Shown: in pieces, positions 1 through 13,145 of the stretch
Numbering within the stretch: the stretch's first letter is position 1
Layout of the letters: the number at the start of each line of letters is the position of its first letter
DNA from: Paraphoma chrysanthemicola
Taxonomy: Eukaryota; Ascomycota; Dothideomycetes; Pleosporales; Phaeosphaeriaceae
Assembly (NCBI GenBank): GCA_020744225.1
Contig: JAGMWG010000014.1
Coordinates: 496,001 to 560,000, forward strand
Direction: 5' to 3'
DNA length: 64,000 nucleotides
Position numbers and translations under genes: made by a program
Notes under the pieces: generated by a model
The model's database searches: none
What the model was told of the DNA's origin: nothing
What the model saw: the letters and a program-made list of their open reading frames with translations, nothing else

Positions 1-1986
1 TTGAAATTTGTTTGTCGTTTCTGCATGCTTCGTTACCGTCGTGCACAGGCTAAAGCCGGGGTGAAGCATTGGGTTAAATGCACTCTCTAAGAGGCTTGTC
101 GGACTGCGCAGCTGGCGTGCATGCTGGCTTTTTCGCAAGATTTGCCGTGGATCATACCAGCTCTGTTAAGTTGCCGGGCTGCAGCAAAATGTAGTTCGGT
201 GATGAAGTCGACGATAACGAGCGCATGAGGGTGTCTTGGCCAAACTCGACAGATTAGCGAGCATCGCATGAGAACATACGTACCACTATCGGGCTCCTTA
301 CAAGAAAGGCGCTTGGTGTTACAAAGGCCTGGAGCTGCCGTCCGTGCGCGTCACCTGCCTGGTCATTCCAGAGAGGTGTTGATGGCTCGGCCTCAGTTCT
401 GCATTGCTTCCCCAGGCCGTAGCCGTCAATGCTGCGTTCGGCGATACTCGCATTACAGGTTGCGCCAGTGGACTGAGACATCGAGTAAAGTCGCGTGGTC
501 GAACGATTCCAAGACCGCTGCCGGATTCGGCAGCGGCGGCTGAGACAGGCCTTGCAAGTTGCACTGACAGTGACAGCCAGCGGAATCCTGAGCAGAAGCT
601 GGGTTGCAAACGCTGAACACCGAGGCATGACAGACTAACAGTTTGGTGTTTTGGCGTCCAGGATCACTCGAGCTCTACCAATGACCTGGGTACCGGTGTA
701 GCGTGATAACAGCAACGATGGTCGAGGCCTACGTGATCACTCAAGGTGGTGAAGTTGAGTTGCGCCGTTAAGGATTCAGTTTCGGCCAGTGCGTCGCCGC
801 AGATTTACCGCGTCTGTCGGGCCGTCCTTAGCTACGACGACCAGCGGGCGAGGCGCGCGCAGATTGATGAGGCCGCAAATGACGGCAGGACTGCCTGGAT
901 TCGAGGCTGTGAGGGCGGAACAAGTGCCCGCAACGGTGGCAGGATGCGGGCGTCAAGACCCGTTCTTTTGCCTGAGGTTCCATGAATCAGCAGCGAGTGC
1001 TGCAGAGCCACTAACTGTTGCGCGGCTTCTCCAGTCATTGCGGCCGATGACGCAACCTCGTGCAGGTCGAGGTTAGGACAATTCGTTCGGAGCGATGAAA
1101 CAGCGATTCTCTAGGCCCGCGTGTGGCTTGGGCGCTGCGTTTCAGCGGCCGTGAGCCTCCACCACAAGCGGCGCCATTCACGCCGCCTGGGGAATCACCC
1201 CTGTCTAGCACGGCAGGGCTGTCCGCCAATCCGCTTCGCCATGCGCCCGCGATAATCAAACTCAACCTCCCTTTCTTACCCACCAGGCCCACGCGGCACC
1301 GTCGCTCTCTTCCTCACTCACACTCGTTCACTCCAGTCGTTCTTTTACAGCCCAATTCCCTTCTCTTCGTGTCCGTTGTCGCGTGCCAGGCCTCGCTTCC
1401 CCACCGGCTTTTTGCAATATACTCCCCTGGTTGAGGATTTACCACAGAGGACCTATCGCCGCCAGCCAATTCTTCCGATTTTGGCTGCATTCTCTGTCAC
1501 CTGCACGCCCACTGCACGCCGACCCTGCCCTTGCTTTGCCTGCTAGATTAACACGCCCATTCTGGACGCCTTCGACGCTGTCAACACTGCCTCCGACGTC
1601 AACTGCGCTTGCATTGCGCCTGCCGGCAGCCCTTGTGTCCCGCATCTGAACCCAGTCGCCCAGGATCGCCCAATCTGCCAAAGTAAACGTGGTCACGACA
1701 CGAATTCACCCTCCTCCAAGGCAAACGCCCCGGTCACCACTCCTTACCGATTCGGACCTTTTGCTTTTCGGTCGTCACCGAACCACTTCTGTCTTTTGCT
1801 GGCCAAGACAGATACCAGTCTCTACATATCACGAACCCCCACCAAGGATAGCGCATCATCCTACCCCGGATCCATAAGAGATCGTCTAGACCGCTCCCTC
1901 CGCGGTACGACGCCTGCTAAATTCTAGCCTTCCCTTTGGACAGGTGCTTACCAACCTTTTTGGCCTTCTCCATCTTTACCTCAACC
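1..1986. other. Intergenic region and long 5' leader
   Basis: I see no supportable gene here. The short open frames lack family signatures and overlap one another on both strands. From about 1250 to 1960 the plus strand becomes strongly pyrimidine-rich with many CTC, TTC and CCC runs, typical of a fungal promoter or transcribed leader, and it leads into the flavocytochrome start codon at 1987. Confidence 0.5.
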
Positions 1987-3962
1987 ATGAGTTCCATCCA
2001 AGCCTTGGGAGGTCTTGTCAAGCGTGCAGGAGGAGGACATGATGAGGATCCAACTGCTGGTCTGGAGAACATCGACGTACAGAACTACCTGGGTCGTATC
2101 TGGTGGTGCTTCATTGCCGTCTTCACTCTTTACCAAGTTTGCCTGTTCTTTGCTCGATACATCCGAACTGTATCATGCTTAGGAAACGACACTCAACGAT
2201 ACTTCGCACAGCCCAACATCTGGTATGCACGATTCAAGAAGTCATGCCTCGACGCGCCCCTATTCCGCACTCGTCACCACCGCGAGTTCAAGATGTCTTC
2301 TGCTATTGGAGTAGGAACCCTCCCCAGCCGCCTACAGACCTTCTTCCTCGTAGGCTACTTCGCAGTCAATGTTGGGTTCTGTTGCTGGAAGATTGATTAC
2401 AGCAACTTCTCCGCTGGTGCCGGTGAGCTCCTGAGCCGTTCCGGTATCATGGCCGTCATCAACATGATTCCACTTTTCCTCCTTGCTGGCCGCAATAACC
2501 CCATCATCAAGCTCACTGGAATCTCCTTCGACACCATGAACCTGATTCATCGATGGTTTGGACGGATTGTAATTCTGGAGGCAATTGCCCACACCGTTTG
2601 CTGGATGGCGAACAAGATCCATACAAGTGCGTACAGTCAATTAGATGCAAAGCCCACACTAACATATAAACAGAGGGAGCAACTGTCGGCTGGATGACCA
2701 TCCAAAAGTCCATCACGACTAGCACCTTCATCATGACCGGTTTCATTGTGAGTCAAAGTGGAATACTCAAAACCCAGAATGCGACTGACACATTGCACAG
2801 GGAACGGTTGCCTTTGTCTTCCTCCTGATTCAATCACCATCACCCGTGCGCCACTCCTTCTATGAAGTGTTCTTGCACGGCCACATCGTCGGTGCTGCGC
2901 TCGCACTTGGCGCCGTGTGGGTTCATTTGGATGGTCGCCCACAGCAGATGATGCTCTACGGAGTGCTCGCCCTCTGGGCTATGGAGCGCACCATGCGCTT
3001 CTTCCGCTTGGCTTATGGCAATGTCGGAAATGGCGGCACGAAGGCTGATGTGGAGGTCCTTCCCGGTGATGCGCTTCGCATCACTGTACGCATGGCTCGT
3101 CCATGGCGCTTCCGCCCTGGTCAACACGCGTATCTTTACATGCCAACTATTGGCCTGTGGACCAACCATCCATTCTCGGTTGCTTGGAGCGAGGAAGAGG
3201 AGGACTTGAACACCATGTCGACCATCACCGATGAGAAAGGCCTGCCCATGAACCGCCAAGACATCCTTGAGCACAACAAGACCAGTCTGTCGTTCATCGT
3301 CCGTCGCAGAACCGGCTTCACCGACAAGCTATTCAAGAAGGCTGATCTTTCTGCTGCCGGCAGATTCTCGACGTCGGCATTCATCGAAGGTCCATATGGT
3401 AAGTGCCGAAGCTTGTTTTCCCCAGACTTTCGCAATCTATCCCCATATTAGCCAATATCTGCACCCACGCTAACGTCATATCACAGGTGGCGAAGATCTC
3501 AGTTCCTATGGCACAGTCATGCTGTGGGCTGCTGGCATTGGTATCACGCACCAGGTCCCCCACGTGCGTGACATCGTTGCTGGTTACGCAAATGGCACTG
3601 TCGCTACCCGCCGCCTAACTCTCGTCTGGATCATCCAATCGCCAGAGCATCTCGAGTGGATCCGCACGTGGATGACACAGATCCTTGCGATGCCCCGTCG
3701 CCGCGAGATTCTCAAGATCCTGCTATTCGTCACCCGCCCCCGGCGACAAGGCGAGATCCACTCTCCATCATCGAGCGTGCAGATGTTCCCCGGCCGCCCG
3801 AACGTACAGAGCCTCGTTGACCAAGAGATGCAAGAAGGCATCGGTGCCGCTTGTGTCAGCACCTGCGGAACTGGCGGCTTGGCCGATGAGCTCCGCCGCG
3901 CAGTCCGCAACCGCGAGCTGCAATGGAATGTCGACTTCCGTGAGGAGTCCTTCTCCTGGTAG
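1987..3962 (+). CDS. Ferric reductase-type transmembrane flavocytochrome (FRE/NOX superfamily)
   Basis: Predicted 595 aa in four exons: 1987-2626, 2674-2747, 2801-3398 and 3487-3962; all phases agree. The start follows a good context (CAACCATGA). The protein should pass electrons from cytosolic NADPH through FAD and two membrane haems to an outside acceptor such as Fe(III) or Cu(II). Visible support: several hydrophobic segments from about residue 38, and two histidine pairs, each 14 apart (H188/H202 and H266/H280), the expected bis-haem ligands. The FAD-binding motif is NHPFSVAW, after FRPGQHAY. A nucleotide-binding strand follows (MLWAAGIGITHQVPH), and the C-terminus carries the STCGTGGLADELR motif of the NADPH site. 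Length is typical of fungal FRE proteins. There are no EF-hands, so it is not an NoxC-type oxidase. The electron acceptor cannot be told from sequence. Confidence 0.9.
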
Positions 3963-6900
3963 ACATCGTCTCCGCCTCTGCTTGTGTTGCCTGTCCATCT
4001 TCGGTATACCCTCTTGTCACGAACCAGTCGATTGACTTCAGCGTTGTCTCTGCTCCTCTGTTCTTGCGCCATCTATGTCGCCATCTCGGCAGTCGTGTTG
4101 GATCTAATGGGAGTCCATATCTCATACTTTGCACCTTCCTTGTACACATTACTATTCTTTTCTTTACGACTAGTTCGTCCTTTTTATCTTACGCTCCTTG
4201 CATCTTGCGGCATGAAGACAAAACCTGGGTGGACGAGCACGCTAGGTAGAAGTGGCTCACTGCACACACGAATGCAAACATGTCCCCAGCACGTTCCTTT
4301 CTTAGTCTTGAGACGGCGTTGTGGCTTGAGGAGAAGGACCATGTTTGTATATACTGATGATAGCTACATGCAGAATCTTACGAGGTAAACCACCATAGCA
4401 GTCCTCTGGCCTCCCCTGTGCAACCTTGCAGACTATTTTTTTCTCACCTCTCAGCCTGGGGTTCGGTCGAAGCTTTGCCGTGCATTCCAGTCTCGACCAC
4501 TCGCATCAAGAATCTCATGCATATTCGCTCTCGTTGTAGGTCTAGGTGCGCATGAACAGATCTCGTGTAACAGCGACGCGTACCACCACACCTCGACATC
4601 CCTTCGACAACGCACGACCAGCCACCCACCTAGGATAAATGCACAACGAACTAACTAGACACATCCAAATCGAACTCACATCGTTCCACAATGCACAAGT
4701 AGCATATCACACAACATCAACCTAACAATTCCGCAACTGCCCATCCGCCTTCCCCTACCACACAACACCAGCTCCACGGCCACACGCTCCGCAACCATTC
4801 AAGCTCTCGGACCAGGCTTCACTCACAAGATCCTTCGATCTCGACGCATGTCTTATGCCGTTGAGACGCACGCTCATCGTGTTCTCGACATGCGTTCACC
4901 CAGCACATGCACTCTGCCCGTTTCGAACGCTCCGCGTACGAGAAGAATCACTGGTTCTCGTGCGATGGAATGATTTACCGTACCTACAATGAATGTAGAT
5001 GCAGGTTCTTATCCGTCATGCTGTGATTGAGGTGCAAGGACGGGCGGGGAGCGGGTAGATGGTGATCTCGGACATGGTGAGGAGATCCGGAGGTGCACTG
5101 TAGAGGACGAGGAACGGGGCGGGCCTGGCGATCTTAGCTATTGTGACGGGCTTGGCAAGAGGAATTGTTTGAGGATTGTTTTTAGGATATGGCCGGGCTG
5201 AGGTTGGATGAATGGCAATGAAGCTGTTATCGAGTGCTCATGTGAATACTGAGGTATGTTACATCATGTCGAGTATTACACTTGAGCTGAGCCTCATTTG
5301 TGCAAGACTTCTAATGAGTTTTCCTTAGCTGACGCTGATTTTCACATCTCGTAGCTGTAGCACCCATTTCATGCAAGCGGAGCACTCGTTTCGGACACAC
5401 TATCACGTGCCCTGGTCCTCTTTCTTCGGGAGCATTTCGCCATCCAATGTGATACCCAAAACGTCGCCGGATCAAGTCTCCGTCCGCAGCCTTCGTCGTA
5501 ACTCGAATCGGGTAGCTTGTCGGTCATTTATCGTGTTCGTGTATGCGCGACCGTTCTCTCCACACCACCATAGCTCGCCTTACCTTACCGCTAACACACC
5601 TTCGGAATACTCCGTGCCCTCCACTACATCCAGCACATTCTTCCGCCTTAACCCCAGACTTCCTACCCCACAGCCCATCACACTCGGTCTCACCTTCCCC
5701 AGAATATCGCGACGTTGGAAATGAACCGCCGTAGACTCGGTTGCGCATGTACGCACCGACACATCAACCAGTTCTCAAGTACCGAGTCATCTTCTCCATA
5801 CATTTCCGAATCTGATATACCCATGATCGACCTAATTGGTCCATAACATGAAAATCAATCCTAACCGGCGATCATATACCCCAGGTTCCTTGCGCCTTCC
5901 CCCTTGACAACGTGCAAACGGTCTAGATTTCTCAGCGGCTGAATCGGATAAATCCACACACCCTAGCATACATCTGCACCACGACAACGCACTCTATCTA
6001 CATGTAAAGTCAAGCAAAAACTTGCAAGCCGGCGCCGCGATACGAACAACCACTTTCGCGATCGCGATGCAAGCTGCACATACGTGCGCATCTTACGGTG
6101 ACAAATACCTGATTAATTGTCCGAAGGGTGGGTCGGGGTTGTATATTTTGATTATGGAGGGCTGTGGGGTACATTGATTGCGAGCACGCGGTGGAGAGGG
6201 ATTGTGGTAGCGAGGTGATAAGTGACCGTTGAGATAGATGAGGGTGCGTGTGGCTGGGGTCCATGTGAAGGATGATTTAGGGAAGGTGGGTGCATTTGTG
6301 AGAGAAGTTGAGTCAGCGAGGGTTTTTGCGGATGTAGAAATTCTTTTCAAGGAGTCAAAATGTTCGTCTATGTGTTCTTAAGCATATGTTTGATACGAGT
6401 GACCTCTGGAAGGGTCATTTTGGAAACTTTGCTATCTGCACAAAAATGCTGTCACTTGGAGCGCTTATCGCGTGGAAGCTACAACATGTGTGTGGAGTCA
6501 CCAGACTCATTGAAGAACTATCTCTCGGTATTACTGCGCCCTTACGTCGGCCAACTATTCCTCTATCGTAAGCGCAACCATTTGGAATCAAGGCAAGAAC
6601 AAGTTCGGAATCGAAGCTGCAAGCGTGACTCCCAGTCTTAGGTGCCACGTGCAGAATCCTTCAAACCTGGCTGTGGGTTATGGGCTCGAAGATGATGGAT
6701 GAAAAACATTGGGCAGCAATACTCGGAAGGCTAACATGAAGATACATCCTACACCGGAGATGTTTCCTTCCTGGCAAAACCAGTGGACTACATATGCTAG
6801 AGGTCGAGTGAAGCGAACATAATGCATGATGTAAGGCGCGCACTGGGGGAGGAGCATGGAAAGGATTGGTGCGTCTACGAGCCGTTATCCTCCTTCCGCA

Positions 6901-7082
6901 ATGAGACGGAGCTCTCCAACTACGGAGCCAAAGATGACATCTCAGGGTACCGCAATGCGTGACGGGCATTGCAATGCTCGCTAATTCTTGGAACTATACG
7001 CTACGCCCTTACTATTTGACGGACAAAATTTTTGTTGTGAACTTTGGTTGAAGAAGTCTTATGCCAATATCGTACCGAGTAG
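3963..7082. other. Gene-poor intergenic region
   Basis: About 3.1 kb between the flavocytochrome and the DUF6536 gene. The first few hundred bases are probably the 3' untranslated region of the flavocytochrome. I found no open frame with codon pattern, domain signature or splice-site support on either strand, no tRNA-like fold and no clear tandem repeat. Confidence 0.5.
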
Positions 7083-9903
7083 TTAGCAATACTCTCTTCC
7101 CTGAACTGGGGCAGTGACATCGTAAGTAGTGAAGCAACAATGACCACGACCTGCTAGCTCAGTGAGCTCGATATCAATTCCAGTGCCCTGCGCGTGCTTT
7201 GCCTCGTTCGACTCCTGCATATGATCATTTCGTGGTAAAAGCCCGGATGATTGTGTAGCATCGATCTCGCCCCATTTAACAGGCTTGAGAGCAGCTTCCG
7301 TGTCTCCAGCTGGACCATGGCATGCCGCGCTGATGATCGCACTACAACTTCCGCCTCGTGGAAGCACGCCGTTTGATGTGCGGAAACAAAGCCCTAGAAG
7401 TACGATGCCTATAATAAACCCGATAGCCACCGCTACGCCATGTCAGTCCACCAGATATCCTGCTTCAATTGAGCGCACTTACTTAACATCAATGGGCGGG
7501 GACTGGAGCCTAGGAACAGAAGTTCGTTGTTGAAGCCCTCAGGCCTGTAGGTTGCCAAAGCAGTTAAGAAGATGGACTGTGACAGTGTCCAGTGCAACAG
7601 CGCCGAAGTTGTTGCAAGAGGCAGACCGTAGCGCCATGGCAGCGATAGGAAGTACGTGGACCGCTGTTCGCCTTTGGGCGAACTCACCCTAAGAGCTTTC
7701 CTCTTCGATGCGCAGCTTTGCCACTCGTTTTCGACGCAAAAGCACGTCAATAATGCGTTGATGCTCATGTATAGCACAGAGAGGAAAACCTGCCACATAT
7801 TTGCGAAGAAAATCATGGACAAAAATCCTTTTCTCGTCGAGTCTAGGAAAGGGGTCAGCTCGACACAGTCACAGGACGGTGCCTTATCATACCTCTATCT
7901 CCTATGGCAATGTGTCGTCCGAGTTGTCCGAAAGTGTACTGGTCCGTAGCGCCGAATGGAATGTCTAAAATGTGCCTTGCAGAGCCTGCACGCTCCTTGA
8001 TTAGGAGAAAGCTTGTTAACATAGCCGCTATACCACCAAAAAGCACGACCAGAGACCTAGAGTACGATTAACCGCTGAAGTTATAATCCTTTAAGCTGAA
8101 GACTCACATCATTAGCGTCCATGATAACCTCGTTTTCGAGACTAGTTGAAACCATCGGAAGCGGTCCGCAGTCCATACTTGTTTCCCCTTACGTGGCCAT
8201 CGTGACTTGTGTCGCGTTAGAGTCGCTTTATTGGTGAGAGAAAGACCACGTGTTGTGTCGTCTTTAATTTCAAGGAAGCTGGCTATGGCGTCGCCGATGG
8301 TAGAGAGAGGCTTGCTGTATGGGCCGTCCTTTGAGAGCAACCTGACACCATAAAGCATGCAGATGAGTTTCAAAGCGTTTACGCAGCATACCACTGCTAC
8401 CCGTTAGCAATATTCAGACCTATGTGGCGCCGCGCCGATGCTGCCGTCTTTTTTTTTTGAGCACTTAATCAATGTGATCGCTGTAACAAGGATGACGCTC
8501 CAATTACCGTGAGACGTGCAACGTACAACCTAGATAACAGCGAATTATGCTTAGTGTATTTCATGGGGCAGGTTATACCTATGATGATCCCAGTTGAGTA
8601 ATTGACTGAGCACTTGTCCGTCAGAGGTACATCTCGGACGAGACACTCATCAACTTTCCATCCGAGCATATTCCAATCTTTGATAATAGATGGATCTTCA
8701 CGCCATAAGGATGGCCGTCGGCCTTGGATCCGTCAACACTGGCTTGCTGGTGACAAGTGACGGGACCATGTACTTACATTCGAAGCTATTAGTATTGCCG
8801 CAAAGCCATCCGTAGTCTATCCAGAAACCCATCGCAGAGAACATACTGGGTAGCTCTAAGGCGAACAAAAGCGAACTATTGATCTGGTTTGGAAGCGTCG
8901 AAGCATCCTCTGTGATTAAGACTTCCGACCCATTCAGGGCAAAGTGAGGAATTGCGGTAGACGAATTCCAGAGATAGTCATAACTAGACACGAAGATGAC
9001 GTCGGATCGATCGCCTTCGAATTTCGAGTATGCATTCAAGCATTCTAGAGGTGACATGACCCGGGAGTATCCACGTTGCATGGCGTACTGTTGCACAGAT
9101 GAGCAGTTATCCATGGTGCAACCGCCATACCAGCCGAAGAGTCCATCGCCTTCGATCTGCTGCGACACCATCTTGCGGTCCCGTGCCTTGCGGCCGTCCA
9201 AGCCCGTCAAGTTCTGTTGTCGACGCCAATTATACATCCATACGCCATTTCGGACGCTCACAGTCTCGCCTTTCAAGAAGCCTGGCGTTACCACATACAG
9301 ATTTATGTTGTTCATCGGCCTCGTCATGTACACAGCAGAGTTGTACCTTGAGAATATCAGCATGATATACGTGACAATGACGCGGCAGATGTCCTACAAT
9401 AGATGTAGCGGCAGGGATGATAGCACAAGTACAGCCCAGACCAGCGTATTGCGCGTACTGATGTAAAGGAGGTTTCGTAAAGATGGTACTCCAATATCCA
9501 GAAACCGCTGACGTCGATGTGCTTTGTCTACTTCTGCTCGCGTTGGTGCCAGAAGAAGTTGCATGAACATGTTTGAGGAAGCCAACATGATCGTTGATAA
9601 TATATTGATCAAAACGTGAATGCCGGTGTTCAGGCGCAAGGCTTTCGAGCAGTTTCCTAAAAAGAGGCGAGGGTTGATTGGTATTTCTCCTCCCGGATTT
9701 GGCACTGAGCGTAGCTGAAGGTAAATGATGGCGCTGATATTCAGGGACAGCGTTAGACCAGCTGCAACACAGGCGGCGATAAGGGCGGTTCGACGCCTCG
9801 TGCGCCAGAAGTTGAATGCATCGAACATCGCGGTCCATCGCGCTACAACGGAGTGGCAAAGAGACGAACAAGCGTTCTTCAGCGCGGAGCACTTCTTACC
9901 CAT
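7083..9903 (-). CDS. DUF6536 multi-pass membrane protein
   Basis: A minus-strand gene of seven exons: 9398-9903, 8778-9346, 8579-8722, 8108-8393, 7893-8056, 7483-7842 and 7083-7432. Together they give 792 aa, every junction in phase. The N-terminal block reads FWRTRRRTALIAAC followed by a hydrophobic segment, NTGIHVLINILST, then APTRAEVDKAH and DIGVPSLRNL. These are hallmarks of the fungal DUF6536 family. Later come GDAIASFLE, the WQSCASKRKALRVS loop, and a C-terminal SCSAAISAACH-like motif (here SCSAIISAACH) with ALKPVKWG. Several membrane segments alternate with soluble loops. Biochemical function is unknown for the family. The intron at 8394-8578 is unusually long (185 nt) but ends in GCTAAC plus CAG, and its removal restores the family sequence. 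The ATG at 9901-9903 is the first in frame; a further upstream exon cannot be excluded. Confidence 0.85.
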
Positions 9904-10771
9904 GACCTTTGGAAAGATATTGAGGACCTCGACGTTAACAACACACGAACTGTAAGGACAGGACCTGCCTATTTGGAACAGTGATTTGATATAGTGATAA
10001 GACACTCATTATAGTGCAGTACTCTAGAGAGACTAGGGCATTGAGGCTGAGGGGCGACGTGATTTTGGCCCCAATTCTGCCTGGTGACAACTCATACAAG
10101 TGGCGCAGCCAGTTCGGCGGAATAGAATCCATCCTATTGAACGTAAATATGAGGCAACGAGGCAATGCTGCCCTTTAAGGCTCTAGATCTACGTCGTCAG
10201 CCTATCATTCGAAGGTGGCGGTGTTTAGCGCGCGCAAGCTAAATGCCTCAACGCCGCCAAAACCCTAGTGATAACAGCTATTGTCTGTGGCTCTACAGCC
10301 TCAAGTTTTCTGGTGATGGTTACGGCCGATTCCGCGCGTTGGCCGACGGCGCACGTTGGGTGCACGGGCACGGTAACCAGCCGGAGAAGTGAAAGATGCG
10401 CACTTGACCTGACGACAAGGCTGAGACGAAATGCACAGCGCTGCCAGCTGGGGGCGACGAGCTGACCCTGAAAAATTGTCGTAGAGCTGCAAGCAGTCTG
10501 ATGATGTGTCTCAATCCGGCGATTTTTGGAGAAGTTTATGCAATGTAGACGCCTCTTGCTGTTAATGAATCTCATTGGCGGCCTGTTTGAAGAAGCGAGC
10601 CCGTCGAAAGGTTATTGTCAGTCGTAGATATGGCATATGCAGCAATAGCAGAGATGGCCCTTGAACAAGAAATTCTCCACCGCAAGTATAAGAATTGGTC
10701 TCCTTCGGCACATTACTTCTTCATTCGAGCAAATCCATGAGCGAACAGCCACGACGCCAATTGCTTGCATA
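9904..10771. other. Divergent intergenic region
   Basis: About 870 bases separating the diverging DUF6536 gene and the Cys-rich unknown gene. I see no gene, repeat or RNA here. It presumably holds both promoters. Confidence 0.5.
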
Positions 10772-11542
10772 ATGACTCCCATCAAAGACATCTTCATTTC
10801 ATCGTCCATCTATAATTCCCTTCCGCACATCTCTGATGTGCATAATGCTCCCGATGAGCATGCATATGACTTGAAAGATCTCCGAGCTCTTCTCCAGCGA
10901 TACGACGTTCCAGGCGGTGTGAGCGTAAGACTAATCCATAAGCATTACGACACAAAAGATGGAGAAATCATGGTCTTCAAGCAGGTCCCAGTCCCGTCCC
11001 AGGGCGAAGTGATCTCCATGGGACCATTGCTGGCTTCCAATTACCCAAATCTCAAGGGCCTCAATTTCTTCGTCGACACGGACGGCATATTCCAAGCCTA
11101 CGAATACACAACCTGCGACGTCCCTGGCTATGACATGTCCGAATATCAAGCTTTCTTAGCAGAGTTCAGTCGCATTGTCGTGGAACGCGGCTTGCAGCGT
11201 ATCTTTGGACTGAAATTCGATATCAAGGATGAGGAATTGGGCTGGACTGAGTTCGAATTCCCAGCCAAGCGGAGCACCATCCTCATCCCGAAGGGAATGC
11301 CTGTGCCAGAAGGGGCTGAATATATGATCAACGTTACCACGGAGTGGGGAAAGGATGACGATGGTTTGCGCAAGAGGGGTTGTCCTTGTTTTAATACCAA
11401 CTGCAGTCACTGCGGCTCTCACGAGGCGTCGAACGGATGCTGCCCTGAGATGCAGGGTTGGGAGTTTACTCTTGGTGGCCAGAAGATTGATGCAGGATCG
11501 CCAGTTCTCCCGATCATGAATGCAGTTGCTGCTGTTTGGTGA
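10772..11542 (+). CDS. Uncharacterised protein with Cys-rich C-terminal segment
   Basis: Single-exon frame of 256 aa. The ATG at 10772 is the first in frame. I do not recognise a named family. The body is acidic and looks soluble and globular: no signal peptide or membrane segment is apparent. It carries aromatic motifs such as GLNFFVDTDGIFQAYEY and an LGWTEFEFP stretch. Near the end, cysteines cluster at about residues 204, 206, 211, 214, 223 and 224 with nearby histidines (CPC...CSHCGSH...CC), which could bind metal or form disulfides. The long frame and regular codon pattern argue for a real gene; function is unknown. Confidence 0.7.
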   Translation: MTPIKDIFISSSIYNSLPHISDVHNAPDEHAYDLKDLRALLQRYDVPGGVSVRLIHKHYDTKDGEIMVFKQVPVPSQGEVISMGPLLASNYPNLKGLNFFVDTDGIFQAYEYTTCDVPGYDMSEYQAFLAEFSRIVVERGLQRIFGLKFDIKDEELGWTEFEFPAKRSTILIPKGMPVPEGAEYMINVTTEWGKDDDGLRKRGCPCFNTNCSHCGSHEASNGCCPEMQGWEFTLGGQKIDAGSPVLPIMNAVAAVW

Positions 11543-12031
11543 TCCGTCTAGCCTTTTCGGTGGGTGAGATTTGGGGATTGTGAGGGAGGTAGATCGCGGC
11601 TTTGGGCGCCACGAAATGTCAATTGCTTTTAGTACTTGGCTTTTCCTGCAGCTAAGATTCGAGTGGCTACGTCTCGAGTGGTCCAGCAGACCGTGATAGG
11701 TAGGGACATTATAGCATGCCGTCGTCAGTCAGGCTGAAGAATGATTGGACGCGGAAGCTGCGATGACTAGCAGCACGACGGACTCAAAGCATGAAAACAC
11801 GAGATTATATGTGAGGTGTGCTTAGTGCTGCTTTGAAGAACATATGTTTCTCGATGGAAGATATTGGCGTGCAGGCTGCCGTGTTGCTGGGGAAGTAGGC
11901 TTAATCTGAGCCGCGATGGCCCTCATGGTTCACATTCACCCTTGCACATGCAAGTATGGTAATGATTGCAGCTGAAGAGATTTGGCCCACAGATAGGTGC
12001 ACAAATCGGTGGTTAGCCCGAAGGACCTTTA
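11543..12031. other. Convergent intergenic region
   Basis: About 490 bases between the convergent ends of the Cys-rich gene and the Nudix gene. It presumably contains both 3' untranslated regions; I see nothing else. Confidence 0.5.
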
Positions 12032-12800
12032 TCATGCAATAGCCTCAGGACTCGTCGATGTTGCCGCATCCTCGATCGCAAATCGATCTTGAATTCCTTG
12101 CCAACCCTTCAACACAACATCTGCCTGCACACTGTTCCTTCCCAAAATCTTGACAGCCTCTTCGACCGGGAGAAGGTGACTCTCATACGTCTGCTCTTCC
12201 TCGTCTACACCCGTGCCCTCATGATGCAGTGGCTCGTACCCTTCTGGCTCCATCTTAATCCTTTCGCGCAGTGTCAGGGTTCTTGGAAATGGCGGTGGAG
12301 GCTTGTACGCGGCGCCGACCTCTGTCTCGAGCACTTTCTCAGTGTCCGGTGGAAGCGTCTCGGCAATGTACCAGTATAACACGTACTGCCGCGTACCAAG
12401 GGGCATGAGCTGCATCCACACAGGCTCGGCGGTCATGGGAGGCGCGTGGGCGCGAGGATAGGCTTGAGGTTGGCGATGCAGAATAGGTAGAGGGAGGAGG
12501 CGATTGCGATAGCCACTCTTAGGAAGATCAGTAAAAAACACACGTCGCACAGAATCAGCTGTCGCATACCTCCTCATATCCTTCTCGTTCTGCTCCCCGC
12601 CCGCTCTCCTCGCCGGCATCTCGTCGTCCCTTGGGTAGGAAATAGTACTTTCCAACGCGTCGGTCTACAGCACTACATATCACAACTCTGCCAGTCGCAA
12701 GATGGAAAATGGCGACGCCGCCTCCGTTGATAAACCGATCACCTGAAAATTGCGCAATGACAGGCTGGAACTCGCGTGGGCCGCTGGTTGTTGAAGCCAT
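12032..12800 (-). CDS. Nudix hydrolase domain protein
   Basis: Two exons, 12570-12800 and 12032-12517, give 238 aa in phase. Nudix enzymes hydrolyse a nucleoside diphosphate linked to another group. The Nudix box is split by the intron: after YYFLPKG come G-x5-E-x7-RE and then EE-SG across the junction, matching G-x5-E-x7-REUxEExGU. The second glutamate of the REGYEE part lies at the exon edge, so splicing is needed to complete the box. A YVLYWYIAE strand and a C-terminal helix with VEEAVKILG follow. Donor GTATGC and acceptor CTAAG are standard. Substrate cannot be predicted; diphosphoinositol polyphosphate or dinucleotide polyphosphate hydrolysis are both possible. Confidence 0.85.
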
Positions 12801-13145
12801 GATTGAGAAGCTTTTTAAGACTCGTTGGTTCTACCGAGATGATTACTCTGGAAATGTTCAAGCTAAAGGTGTGTGCAAGTAGAATGCGGTGCTCAACGCC
12901 CAGGTCGAGCGCTTATAATGCTTTGTTCTAACCATAGTCACCGGCAGTGCAGACGTGAGGGCGTACGAATTAGTCGTTGTTGCCTGTGATAGTTTTTTGT
13001 TGAAGGAAATGCGTCACCGGAGTTTGTCACCGGAATCGTGCGTCATCGCTCGCTTCTCGCACATGGTGGGGCAGTGCACGTACAGCTGCATAAATGTCTA
13101 GTCATATTGCAATAAATTCACACTTCTTCCACAATCCAGTACACT

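Noticed and set aside
8395..8578. An intron segment of the DUF6536 gene that translates as a hydrophobic run (SVILVTAITLIKC) like the family's membrane segment
   Set aside because: It cannot be joined in phase with usable splice sites, while skipping it gives VVCCVNALKLICML, which matches the family at that position.
8698..8790. Apparent frameshift in the DUF6536 gene between two open frames
   Set aside because: A GTAAGT donor at 8777 and an AAG acceptor at 8723 remove it and restore phase, so an intron is the simpler explanation.
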